DNA from: an uncultured Litorilinea sp.
GTDB taxonomy: Bacteria; Chloroflexota; Anaerolineae; Caldilineales; Caldilineaceae
Reading direction: 5' to 3'
Assembly: GCA_937922105.1 (NCBI GenBank)
Contig: CAKZVN010000125.1
Span: 1-7,906 of the forward strand
Length of the DNA stretch: 7,906 nucleotides
The position numbers and the translations under genes are program-made. Below the pieces are notes generated by a model that made no database searches, was not told where the DNA came from, and worked only from the letters and a program-made list of their open reading frames with translations. Below, piece by piece: positions 1 through 7,112 of this stretch; positions within the stretch are counted from its first letter, which is position 1; the number at the start of each line of letters is the position of its first letter.

Positions 1-2681
1 CCGCCGTCGTTGCGTACCACGGCATGGATGGTCACTTGGTCGCCAGGGACGGGGGCAGCCGGGTTGAAGACGATGTTGGTCTGGTCAATCACCAGATTGG
101 CGCGCGCGGGCAGGGTCACGGTGAAGGCGCGCGAGGCTTCGTTGTCGGCCTCGTTGGTCTCGGTGATGAGGTTGAGCGGGTCTACCACCACGTGAATGGT
201 GCGCAGACCGGCTTTGTCGGTGGTGTTGTAGAGAATTTGCGCGGTGGCGCTGCCGCCTGCCGGGATGTTGGCGATGGTCTGGGGCGGGCCGATGGGGGCC
301 GCGCTTTCGCCGGAGGCGTCCATGAATTGGACCTGTACGTCGGCGGCGTCGGCATCGCCTGTATTGAGGACGACGGCGCTGACGGTGACATCCTCGCCCA
401 TGACCGGGGCAGGTTTGCTGAGGCCGATGTTGCCGTCCAACATGGTGAGGTTGGGCAGCGCGGGGCCTTCGCCGGGCTTGCTGGGTTGCGCCACCAAGAC
501 CTGGACATCGTCAATGTACCAGCCCTCGAAGTTGTTGAAGCGGTTGTCCACGGTGTCGAACCAGAAGCGCACGTGGATGGTCTTGGCGTCGCCCACAAAC
601 GGCGTGAGGCTGACCGAGCGTTTGACCCACTTGTCGTCGGTGCCGAAGGACTCGAAGACGGTGGTCCACGTCTTGCCGCCGTCGTTGGACATTTGCACGC
701 GCGTGCGGTCGAAGGCGGGGCTGCTCTCGGTCTGGCTCCACTCGTAGAAGGTGAGCAACACGTCCGCGGTGGTGGTCAGGTCAATGGGCGGCGAGGTGAG
801 CGTGCCGCTGTTGGCGCTGCCGGTATCGTAGTTGCGCCGGGTCTTGTCGCCATAGTACCAGGCGTGGGTCGGGCTATTGGAGCGGAACTCGGACAGATGC
901 CAGAGGTCGTGGGTTCCCACCGCGACCCAGCCGCCCTCGCCGCTTTCCATGTCGTCTTCGAAGACGATGGTGCCGGCGCTAGTCTTGGCAATGACGATGT
1001 TGGAGAGGGGCGAGGCATTGCCCACGTTGTCCAACACCTTGAGGCCCAGGTAGTAGGTGGTATCGGGTTCCAGCCCGCCGACGCGGAAGGTTTCGGTGGA
1101 GCCGGGGGGCTGCGGTTTGGGCGTGCCGGGGACGCGCGTGGCGTTGTCCCAGTTTTCGGCGTTGAGCGGTGTGGTGGAGAAGCGGATATCGTAGGCGTTG
1201 GCGTTGCCGATCATGCCGTCGTCGCCGGTCGCGGTCCAGGTCAATTCTACTTGGGTCAGGAGGAGCGCGGTCACTGCCAAGTCGGCGACGGGCGCAGGCG
1301 GGACCTCGTCATCTTCCAGGGTGTTGAAGATGTTGAGCCGCCCGTTGGTCGCGGTTGTCTTGGATGTGTCGGTCAGCGGGTCCAACCCGGTCAGCAACCG
1401 CTGGCGAATCTGCGCCAGCGTCAAGTTGGGATATTTGGCCTTGATGAGCGCGGCTGCGCCGGTTACATGGGGCGTAGCCATGGAGGTGCCGCTCGCCAAG
1501 CCGTAGCCCGACGGGTCGCACAGAGGGCACGAGCCTTTGGGCATGGTGGAGTAGATGCTGGCGCCGGGCGCGGCCAAATGCACCCACGGGCCGAAGTTGG
1601 AGAAGTTGGCGTATTGGTCGTTGTGGTCGGTTGCCGCGACCGCCAGCAGATTGGGCAGGTCGAAGCCGGCGGGGTAGTGGGGCGTGTCGGTGTTGCTGTT
1701 GCCGGCGGCGCAGATATGCAACGGCTGGTTCGGTCCGGACATGGCGTCGCGCAGCGCCTGGGACGCGCCGCCGCCGCCCCAACTGTTGTTGGTGGCGACG
1801 ATGTTGACGCCCTGCTTGTTCTTCAGATGGTCCACATAGTTGAAGCACTTGACCGCGTCGGCGACCGTACCGCCGCCGCTGGCGCTGAGGAACTTACAGG
1901 CGACGATGCTGACATTGTGGTTGACGCCCACAATGCCCAGGCCGTTGTTGCCCTGCGCGCCGATGGTGCCGGCGACGTGGGTGCCATGTCCGAAGTCGTC
2001 CATGGGGTCGCCGCTGTTGGTGATGGCGTTGATGCCATAGAAGTCGTCAATGTAGCCGTTGCCGTCGTCATCTTGACCATTGGGCACACACTTGCCGTAG
2101 CCCTGGGGACATTCGGCTTTGTTGACCCACATGTTGGGGCCGATGTCCTCATGGTTGTAGTCTACGCCGGTGTCAATCACCACCACGACGACTTCCTCGG
2201 AGCCGGTGGTTACCTGCCACCCTTGCAGTGCGGAGATGTCCGCGCCGGGCGTGCCGCCGGTCTGCCCGGTGTTGTGCAAGCCCCACAGCTTGGAGAAGTC
2301 CGGGTCGTTGGGCGGGGTCTGCGCGATCTGCAAGACATAGTTCGGTTCGGCATAGACGATGCGCGGGTCGCGTTGCAGCGTGTCAATCAGCGCCTGGTTC
2401 ACCTCGACGGGCACAAAGGCTAATTTGAGGGGGCGCGTATCGGCGACGGGCGAGCGGTTGAGGTCGTCCATCTCGCTCAGACCGTATTCCTTGTAAAAGG
2501 CCTCGATCTGCTCCGGTGTGATGTCGGCCTTGAAGCGCACGATCAGTTGGCCCGGTACAAAGGCTGGAGCCACCGCCTGGTCCGGCGTAGATTGCGCCAG
2601 GAGTGGGGACGCGGCGGGTGTGACCAGCCCGGTCAGCACCAAGCTGCACAAGAGCAGGAGGTGGAATACTGTACGTCTCAT
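1..2681 (-). CDS. Secreted subtilisin-like (S8) serine protease with FN3, jelly-roll and CARDB modules; C-terminus cut by window edge
   Basis: I translated this by hand as 893 complete codons with no stop. The gene continues past the left edge. Residues 1 to about 29 form a Sec signal peptide (MRRT, then a leucine-rich core ending in LLAQ). Residues 41-118 resemble an I9/fervidolysin-type propeptide (FVPGQLIVRF ... VYAEPNY). The S8 catalytic domain spans about 125-455: Asp170 in VIDTG, His232 in GHGTHVAGT, oxyanion Asn328 in CAAGN and Ser400 in GTSMATPH, so all key residues are intact. A DDDGNGYID loop at 204-212 fits a calcium site. An FN3-like domain follows (about 460-567), then a jelly-roll of the MAM/immune-inhibitor-A type (about 571-731), one complete CARDB domain (about 743-856) and the start of a second (from 860). 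ATG at 2681 is preceded by GGAGAG 11 nt upstream. The protein is probably exported and degrades extracellular protein. Substrate and surface anchoring are unknown. Confidence 0.95.
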   Translation of the reverse strand, partial: MRRTVFHLLLLCSLVLTGLVTPAASPLLAQSTPDQAVAPAFVPGQLIVRFKADITPEQIEAFYKEYGLSEMDDLNRSPVADTRPLKLAFVPVEVNQALIDTLQRDPRIVYAEPNYVLQIAQTPPNDPDFSKLWGLHNTGQTGGTPGADISALQGWQVTTGSEEVVVVVIDTGVDYNHEDIGPNMWVNKAECPQGYGKCVPNGQDDDGNGYIDDFYGINAITNSGDPMDDFGHGTHVAGTIGAQGNNGLGIVGVNHNVSIVACKFLSASGGGTVADAVKCFNYVDHLKNKQGVNIVATNNSWGGGGASQALRDAMSGPNQPLHICAAGNSNTDTPHYPAGFDLPNLLAVAATDHNDQYANFSNFGPWVHLAAPGASIYSTMPKGSCPLCDPSGYGLASGTSMATPHVTGAAALIKAKYPNLTLAQIRQRLLTGLDPLTDTSKTTATNGRLNIFNTLEDDEVPPAPVADLAVTALLLTQVELTWTATGDDGMIGNANAYDIRFSTTPLNAENWDNATRVPGTPKPQPPGSTETFRVGGLEPDTTYYLGLKVLDNVGNASPLSNIVIAKTSAGTIVFEDDMESGEGGWVAVGTHDLWHLSEFRSNSPTHAWYYGDKTRRNYDTGSANSGTLTSPPIDLTTTADVLLTFYEWSQTESSPAFDRTRVQMSNDGGKTWTTVFESFGTDDKWVKRSVSLTPFVGDAKTIHVRFWFDTVDNRFNNFEGWYIDDVQVLVAQPSKPGEGPALPNLTMLDGNIGLSKPAPVMGEDVTVSAVVLNTGDADAADVQVQFMDASGESAAPIGPPQTIANIPAGGSATAQILYNTTDKAGLRTIHVVVDPLNLITETNEADNEASRAFTVTLPARANLVIDQTNIVFNPAAPVPGDQVTIHAVVRNDG

Positions 2682-2727
2682 GGTGATCACGTCTCTCCAA
2701 TCGGCAGTCTCGCCGGCGTCGGTGGGG

Positions 2728-2750
2728 CCGGGCGTGGCGAAAACGCCCGG
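2728..2750 (-). other. Hairpin in the predicted 5' leader of the protease gene
   Basis: CCGGGCGT (2728-2735) and ACGCCCGG (2743-2750) are perfect 8-bp inverted arms around a 7-nt loop. The structure lies 46 nt upstream of the protease ATG. It does not cover the Shine-Dalgarno and has no following U tract. It could stabilise the leader or be incidental in GC-rich DNA. It matches no riboswitch class I recognise. Confidence 0.4.
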
Positions 2751-2851
2751 TGCGACGTCGAGAGGTCGGGACGGTGGACCCGTGCAGGAACGGCGTGAGG
2801 GAAATGCCGCGTTCTTGCAGCGCGCTCGCAACAAAAATTAGTCAGGGTGCT

Positions 2852-2880
2852 ATTGTAGCCTAAGCCATTGCGCCGCGCAA
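2852..2880 (-). promoter_or_regulatory. Sigma70-like promoter for the S8 protease gene
   Basis: On the minus strand, TTGCGC (2880-2875) and TACAAT (2857-2852) are separated by exactly 17 nt. The -10 box matches TATAAT at 5 of 6 positions, and the -35 box matches TTGACA at 4 of 6. Transcription would begin near 2845, giving a leader of about 164 nt before the ATG at 2681. The stretch is locally A/T-richer than its surroundings, and no other good hexamer pair was seen in this gap. It is a sequence-only prediction. Confidence 0.55.
2868..2880. promoter_or_regulatory. 13-bp dyad overlapping the -35 box; candidate operator
   Basis: TTGCGC-C-GCGCAA is a perfect 6-1-6 inverted repeat. One arm is the proposed -35 hexamer, so a dimeric regulator bound here would block RNA polymerase. 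No regulator gene is visible in the window, and short GC palindromes arise often by chance in DNA of this composition, so the operator role is tentative. Confidence 0.3.
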
Positions 2881-2935
2881 CGCCGGATTTGAGGGCGGTT
2901 TGGGGGCCGGTCTACTCCTGGAATCGGAGAGCGGG

Positions 2936-2971
2936 TCTAGGAGCGGCGGGCCGCGACTCGCCGCTCCTAGA
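2936..2971 (-). terminator. Strong hairpin after the glycohydrolase gene; probable terminator or 3'-end structure
   Basis: TCTAGGAGCGGCG (2936-2948) and CGCCGCTCCTAGA (2959-2971) are perfect 13-bp inverted arms around a 10-nt loop. The hairpin starts 23 nt past the glycohydrolase stop and lies before the protease promoter, which is where a terminator is expected. Neither strand carries a U tract after the stem, so it is not a textbook intrinsic terminator. A factor-assisted terminator or an mRNA 3'-end stabiliser would fit equally well. Confidence 0.55.
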
Positions 2972-2994
2972 TTAAAAGAGGATGAGAGAATGGC

Positions 2995-5148
2995 CTATGG
3001 CATGACAGTCATGGCGTTGCTCATGACGCGGCCCTCTTCCACCACATAAGCCACGCCGCCGCCGGTGAGGGGGCGGTCGTCGTCGGTGACGTCGAAGAGA
3101 GGTGCGCCGTCCAGGCTCGCCTGGATGCGATTGCCGGTGACGCGCAGGCTGAAGGTCTTATCGGCGCCGTAGTTCCACGGGTAGTCGGTCTGGGCCAAGA
3201 CGGTGTCGCCGTCCAACGCCTTGATCAGGCGCGCCTTGCCGTCGTTCCCCAGGAGCAGGGCATAGTAGCGACGCATGCCTTGTACGCGTGCAGCGATGCC
3301 CGCCTGGCGCGCCAGGTGGAGTGTCACGGTCGCCTCGACTGCGTAGTCGGTCCATTCGCGACAGCCGTGGATGAGCAGGCCGCGCCCCTCGTTTTGGGCC
3401 AGCCGGAAGGGTTCGGGCCAGCGCACGTCATATTGGTCAATGCCGTTGACCCAGGCGCGGCGCCACATGCGCTTGGTGGTGTCGAAGCGCGGGTTGGGGC
3501 GGTCGCCCGCGGTGCGCGTTAGCGTGATGGAAGGCGCACCCTCCCAAGTGAGGTAGTCGAGATAGACCACACCGGAGGCGCGGCGGTCGCTGTGGAGTTC
3601 GATGCCGACTTGGGCGATGGGCGCGCCGCCGGTGTCGGGGATGCGCCAGGTGAAGAGATGGTGGTCGCCCGCGCGCAGGTCTATGGCGTCGCTGCGCAGG
3701 GTTTGCAGGTGGTCGTCGGGGTCGGCAAAGATGTCAATGAAGAGATTGGCGCGCACCCCCTCGGCTGTCTCCGGCCCGGCTTGCAACTCGGCGCGCACGG
3801 TCTGCCCGCTATAGAGTGTGGGCGAAGCGACCATCTCATAGCCGCGGCGCTCGAAGTATTCGGCGATGGACGCGGTGGGGATAAAGGTGGGCGTGCCGAC
3901 GCGGGCGACGCGACCCGGCGCAATGTGGTGATACCGGATCGCCAGGCTGCGCGACCCATGACGGCTGAAGCCTGCAACATTCTCGACGGTGGCGGCGCCG
4001 GCGGCGTCGGTGCGGTTGTCGCACTGGAAGCCTTGCACCGCGCCGGGCAGGTCGAAGTGGAAGCGCGCACCCTGTTTGGCCGCGACGGGCGGCAACCCCC
4101 GCAATGCGCGCCCGATGTTGACGATGTGGCTCGTTTCGGTGACGGCATCGGTGATGGCGCGCCCGCCGTCGGCGGTGGGCAGGTAGAGGCGATCCGCCAC
4201 CGGCCCACGAAAGTCGGCGCCGCTTTCCAGCCCCGCTAGACCGTTCTTGATGCCGAGCAGACAACCCAGATTGCCGGAGTTGCAGTCGGTGTCCCAGCCA
4301 CAGGTGTTGACGATCATGAGCGACTTTTGGAAGTCGTCGTCGCCGTGGAGCAGGGCATGGATGATCAGCGCGTGGTTGGGGACCATGTGGCAGTTGCCGC
4401 CATACTTGTCATACCCATAGTGGGCGGCGATACGGGCGCGGCTGGCGCGCCAGTCGTGGGGCGTCGTCGCATGCCATTCGCGAATTTCGTTGATCATGCG
4501 GTAGATGATGGACTGTTTGGGGATGACCGCCAGGCCGGTGTCCAGCAATTGGTTGATGTCGGACTCCACGAAGGCCTGGGCTTCCATGGCTGCCAGCACT
4601 TGCGCGCCGTAGATGGCCTCACCGTCATGGGAGACACTGGCGGCGCGGCGAGCCAAGTCCGCGGCAAGCTCCGGGTCACCGGGTGCGACCATGGCCCAGC
4701 CGTCAATGAAGATTTGCGCGCCGATTTGCTCGGCGACGACTTTGCCGTTGCGCGCGATGGAGCCGCTTTCCGGCGCCGGAATGCCGTGCTTGAGGCGCAT
4801 GTAGGCGGTATGCTCGGTGGAATTGCCCAAGCCGCCCCACCACAGGACAGTGCGCCGTTCGATGAGGTAGTTGAGCCAGGTTTGGCCGATCTGGGCTGGG
4901 GTGAGGTCGCGGGAGTTGCCGTAATCGGGTAAGGCGCGCAAAAAGGTGAAGGTGCCGGAGATATCGTCGTCGGTGACGATCAGCGGCACGTTGAGCTTTT
5001 CATGCACATAGTACCAGATTTCGCCCAACTCTTGGCTGATGCGCTCGTAGGTCCACCCCTCGAAGGGGCGGCCCAGGTAGACGCCGATGATTTTACCGAG
5101 GACACCGGCATAGACGCGCTCGGTGTAGTCGTGGGGCAAGTTGCTCAT
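2995..5148 (-). CDS. ADP-ribosylglycohydrolase-family protein with C-terminal carbohydrate-binding-like regions
   Basis: This 717-residue protein has no signal peptide, so it is expected in the cytoplasm. Residues about 10-350 are the all-helical ADP-ribosylglycohydrolase (DraG/ARH) fold, with VYAGVLGKIIGVYLGRP near the N-terminus. Its first metal-binding motif is TDDD (Thr59-Asp62), followed by SHDGEAIYG (173-181), and the second metal-binding motif is CGWDTDCN (283-290). The family usually has DxDT at the second site. Here Cys289 takes the place of Thr, a form I associate with members found in sugar-use loci. Residues about 362-537 look like a jelly-roll carbohydrate-binding domain (PIAQVGIEL, VYLDYLTWEG). 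Residues about 570-716 resemble a laminin-G/DUF1080 sandwich. The fold hydrolyses N- or O-glycosidic bonds to ribose-type sugars using two metal ions; the substrate here is unknown. It follows the permease genes by 102 nt. An in-frame TGA lies 13 codons upstream with no other start codon between, so ATG at 5148 is the start. No Shine-Dalgarno is visible. Confidence 0.9.
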   Translation of the reverse strand: MSNLPHDYTERVYAGVLGKIIGVYLGRPFEGWTYERISQELGEIWYYVHEKLNVPLIVTDDDISGTFTFLRALPDYGNSRDLTPAQIGQTWLNYLIERRTVLWWGGLGNSTEHTAYMRLKHGIPAPESGSIARNGKVVAEQIGAQIFIDGWAMVAPGDPELAADLARRAASVSHDGEAIYGAQVLAAMEAQAFVESDINQLLDTGLAVIPKQSIIYRMINEIREWHATTPHDWRASRARIAAHYGYDKYGGNCHMVPNHALIIHALLHGDDDFQKSLMIVNTCGWDTDCNSGNLGCLLGIKNGLAGLESGADFRGPVADRLYLPTADGGRAITDAVTETSHIVNIGRALRGLPPVAAKQGARFHFDLPGAVQGFQCDNRTDAAGAATVENVAGFSRHGSRSLAIRYHHIAPGRVARVGTPTFIPTASIAEYFERRGYEMVASPTLYSGQTVRAELQAGPETAEGVRANLFIDIFADPDDHLQTLRSDAIDLRAGDHHLFTWRIPDTGGAPIAQVGIELHSDRRASGVVYLDYLTWEGAPSITLTRTAGDRPNPRFDTTKRMWRRAWVNGIDQYDVRWPEPFRLAQNEGRGLLIHGCREWTDYAVEATVTLHLARQAGIAARVQGMRRYYALLLGNDGKARLIKALDGDTVLAQTDYPWNYGADKTFSLRVTGNRIQASLDGAPLFDVTDDDRPLTGGGVAYVVEEGRVMSNAMTVMP

Positions 5149-5250
5149 GGGAGGTGTCCGTTTCGTATCGGCTGGCGTGAATGTTCATGGGAAGGGGCTT
5201 GAACGCTGTCCCGGGGCGGAGAGGGCGGGCTACCATAACGAGACGCATCG

Positions 5251-6102
5251 CTACCCTTTGACGCCGCCCTGGGTCAACCCGGCAATGAATCGCCGTTGCA
5301 GGCTTAGAAAAACAACTAGGATGGGCACGATCATCATGACGGCTGCGGCGCTGGTCAACGCCCAGTCGCGGCTGAAGCGGCTGGTGAAGTTGTAGTAGCT
5401 GGTGACGACGGTAAAGAGACGTTGCTCTGTGAGGAAGACCGTCGCCAGCAAAAACTCGTTCCAGACGCTGAGCGAGACTACAAGGCCGACGGTGAGAAAT
5501 GCGGGCCATGAGAGGGGGAGGATGACGCGCGTGAAGACCTGCCACTCATTGGCCCCGTCGACGCGCGCCGCGTCCTCGAAGTCAGGCGGCAAGCCCACCA
5601 GATAGGAACGCAAGAGGAAGATGGCGAAGGGCGAGTTGACCGCAATGTAGATGATGATCAGGCCGAAGAGATTGTTGACCAGGCCCAGTTGTCGCCACAG
5701 GAAGAATAGCGGCACCAGGAACAACTGCACCGGGAGGCTTGACCCCACCAAGAAATAGAGCATGAGCGCGCCGCCGCCGGGTAGATTGAGGCGCGCTATA
5801 GAGTAGGCAGCCATGCCGCCGAGACTTAATACGCCCGCCACCGAGCCGACCACCAGGATGAGGCTGTTGCGTGTGGTGGTGGCGAAGTTGCCGATCTGCC
5901 AGGCGCGCGGGTAGTTTTCCCAGACGAATTCGGTGGGAAATCCCAGGGGATTGCGCCCGATGGAGGCGGGAGCTTTGACCGAGTTGAAGAGCACCACCAG
6001 CAGCGGTCCCAGCGCAAAAGCCACCAGGAGAATCAAGAGAATATAGTTGGGGGCGAGGCTCATTTCACGCCCCGGCTTGAACAAGCGTCGAAGGAAGCCC
6101 AT
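5251..6102 (-). CDS. Carbohydrate ABC transporter permease, MalG-like (CUT1 family)
   Basis: This 283-residue inner-membrane protein is one half of the channel of a sugar importer. About six hydrophobic segments are visible, near 19-40, 76-100, 112-136, 143-165, 200-222 and 248-268. The cytoplasmic EAA loop, which docks on the ATPase, is EDAARVDGANEWQVF at 176-190 with the expected Gly183. The C-terminus GLTQGGVKG matches the conserved end of MalG-type subunits. Length is normal for the family. ATG at 6102 lies 3 nt after the stop of the MalF-like gene. Its GGGAG ribosome binding site (6112-6116) lies inside that gene's last codons, so translation of the two is probably coupled. The transported sugar cannot be deduced. 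Confidence 0.95.
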   Translation of the reverse strand: MGFLRRLFKPGREMSLAPNYILLILLVAFALGPLLVVLFNSVKAPASIGRNPLGFPTEFVWENYPRAWQIGNFATTTRNSLILVVGSVAGVLSLGGMAAYSIARLNLPGGGALMLYFLVGSSLPVQLFLVPLFFLWRQLGLVNNLFGLIIIYIAVNSPFAIFLLRSYLVGLPPDFEDAARVDGANEWQVFTRVILPLSWPAFLTVGLVVSLSVWNEFLLATVFLTEQRLFTVVTSYYNFTSRFSRDWALTSAAAVMMIVPILVVFLSLQRRFIAGLTQGGVKG

Positions 6103-6105
6103 GGT

Positions 6106-7056
6106 TTAGATCTCCCAGCCACGGCGGCGCAGATAGAGAAAGATCGCAATGATCAACCCGGCAAAGAAACTCATGGTCAGGCCGATAGCCGACGCATAGC
6201 CTGCCTCGAAGCGGTTGAAGGCCTGTTTGTAGACCAGCGTGCCCAAGACATCGGAGGCGCCTGCCGGCCCGCCCTGGGTCAAGATCCAGACATAGTCAAA
6301 GACCAGGAAGGACCAGATGGCAACCATGAGCAACATAAAGACGATGGTCGGGCGGATGCCGGGAAGGGTGACGTGGCGGAACTCTTGCCAGCGAGTAGCG
6401 CCGTCAATGCGCGCCGCCTCGTACAGTTCCGGCGGGATGTTCTGCATGGCGGCGAGAAAGAGCACCATGAGGAAGCCCCAGAAGTGCCAGTTGTCCACGA
6501 AGGCGATCGCCAGCAGAGCGGTTTCCGGTTGTCCGAGATAGGCCCGGTCCAGACCGGGGATGCCCCAACTGGCGAGCAAGGGGCCGATGCCCAACGTCGG
6601 GCTGAGCAAGTTGCGCCAGATGCTGGCAGTGATGACCGCGGGGAGGACGTAGGGGATGAAGAGCGCGGTGCGGAAGAACATGCTGCCGCGGCGGATGCGC
6701 GCCAGCATGCCCGCGGCAAAGAGTGAGACGATGAACGGAACAGTCAGGAAGAAGCTCAACCACAACAAATTGTTGAGAAAGGCGCGGCGATAAGCCATAT
6801 CGTGGAAGAGAATGTTGCGGAAGTTTTCCAGGCCGATAAAGCGCGCCGGTCCTACGCCCGACCACTGGGTGAGCGAGTAGTAAAAGGCGCTGAGGGATGG
6901 TCCGATCACGACCAACACATTGATGAGCATGATGGGCAACACAAAGAGCCAGGGAATGACGACGCGGCGATAGCTGCGCGCCCAAGAACGGCGGCCCACA
7001 GGTTGAACGCCGCGCGTCGTCAACGGCGTTTTGCCCACACTAGCCGTGTTCGCCAT
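6106..7056 (-). CDS. Carbohydrate ABC transporter permease, MalF-like (CUT1 family)
   Basis: This 316-residue membrane protein is the partner of the MalG-like subunit. A basic cytoplasmic N-terminal tail of about 33 residues is followed by roughly six membrane segments (near 34-58, 94-118, 128-146, 181-204, 234-256 and 286-308). The EAA motif is ELYEAARIDGATRWQEF at 210-226 with conserved Gly219. The ILTQGGP motif (258-264) before the last membrane segment is typical of MalF/UgpA-type proteins. It lacks the large periplasmic insert of enteric MalF, as most CUT1 permeases do. The start at 7056 is fixed by a strong AAAGGAG site 5 nt upstream. It forms an operon with the solute-binding protein upstream and the MalG-like gene downstream. 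No ATP-binding subunit lies in the window. Confidence 0.95.
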   Translation of the reverse strand: MANTASVGKTPLTTRGVQPVGRRSWARSYRRVVIPWLFVLPIMLINVLVVIGPSLSAFYYSLTQWSGVGPARFIGLENFRNILFHDMAYRRAFLNNLLWLSFFLTVPFIVSLFAAGMLARIRRGSMFFRTALFIPYVLPAVITASIWRNLLSPTLGIGPLLASWGIPGLDRAYLGQPETALLAIAFVDNWHFWGFLMVLFLAAMQNIPPELYEAARIDGATRWQEFRHVTLPGIRPTIVFMLLMVAIWSFLVFDYVWILTQGGPAGASDVLGTLVYKQAFNRFEAGYASAIGLTMSFFAGLIIAIFLYLRRRGWEI

Positions 7057-7061
7057 ACTGG

Positions 7062-7068
7062 CTCCTTT
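7062..7068 (-). promoter_or_regulatory. Strong ribosome binding site of the MalF-like gene
   Basis: AAAGGAG on the minus strand is 5 nt from the ATG at 7056. It fixes that start and shows that Shine-Dalgarno initiation is used in this operon, in contrast to the glycohydrolase gene downstream. Confidence 0.8.
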
Positions 7069-7112
7069 CGCTTCCCATCGAAACGGGCATGTACATCCGG
7101 GGGAGGGAGAAG

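Larger units (their letters stand above)
2682..2994. other. 313-bp intergenic region between the glycohydrolase stop and the protease start
   Basis: No coding sequence is convincing here. Reading on the minus strand, it holds a perfect 12-13-bp hairpin next to the upstream gene's stop (2936-2971), a sigma70-like promoter (2852-2880) with a dyad over its -35 box, a short hairpin in the predicted leader (2728-2750) and the GGAGAG ribosome binding site of the protease (2693-2698). This arrangement marks a break between two transcription units. That reading is inferred from these elements, not from expression data. Confidence 0.7.

Noticed and set aside
24..2423. 799-codon plus-strand open frame opposite the protease
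   Set aside because: It is in exact codon register with the protease, so its stops require TTA, CTA or TCA in the sense gene, codons this GC-rich genome avoids. It ends precisely at the TTA codon for Leu87 of the protease. Its product is a low-complexity Gly/Val/Ala-rich chain with no recognisable domain.
2630..2681. Lipoprotein signal (Cys12) in the protease signal peptide
   Set aside because: Cys12 lies within the hydrophobic core, preceded by LLLL, not by a small residue as a lipobox needs. Signal peptidase I cleavage near residue 29 fits better.
2383..2700. Minus-strand frame starting just upstream of the protease ATG
   Set aside because: It is out of frame with the protease. The protease frame itself encodes a clear signal peptide and propeptide from ATG 2681 with an RBS, so this is a shadow.
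3592..4932. Plus-strand open frames 3592-4239 and 4327-4932 opposite the glycohydrolase
   Set aside because: Both are in register with the sense codons, and the first ends opposite a CTA leucine codon. They are antisense shadows with no domain content or ribosome binding site of note.
5093..5545. 150-codon minus-strand frame spanning the gap between the MalG-like gene and the glycohydrolase
   Set aside because: It overlaps the ends of two well-supported genes in another frame, is rich in Arg, Pro and His in the way of frame-shadow proteins, and has no homology I recognise.
5264..6281. Repeated GCCCTGGGTCAA in both permease genes
   Set aside because: It encodes the conserved LTQGG motif in each subunit (the C-terminus of the MalG-like protein and the ILTQGGP motif of the MalF-like protein), so it reflects protein conservation, not a DNA repeat.
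7089..7096. ATGTACAT palindrome between the binding-protein and MalF-like genes
   Set aside because: It is only 8 bp, has no promoter hexamers around it, and is expected by chance.
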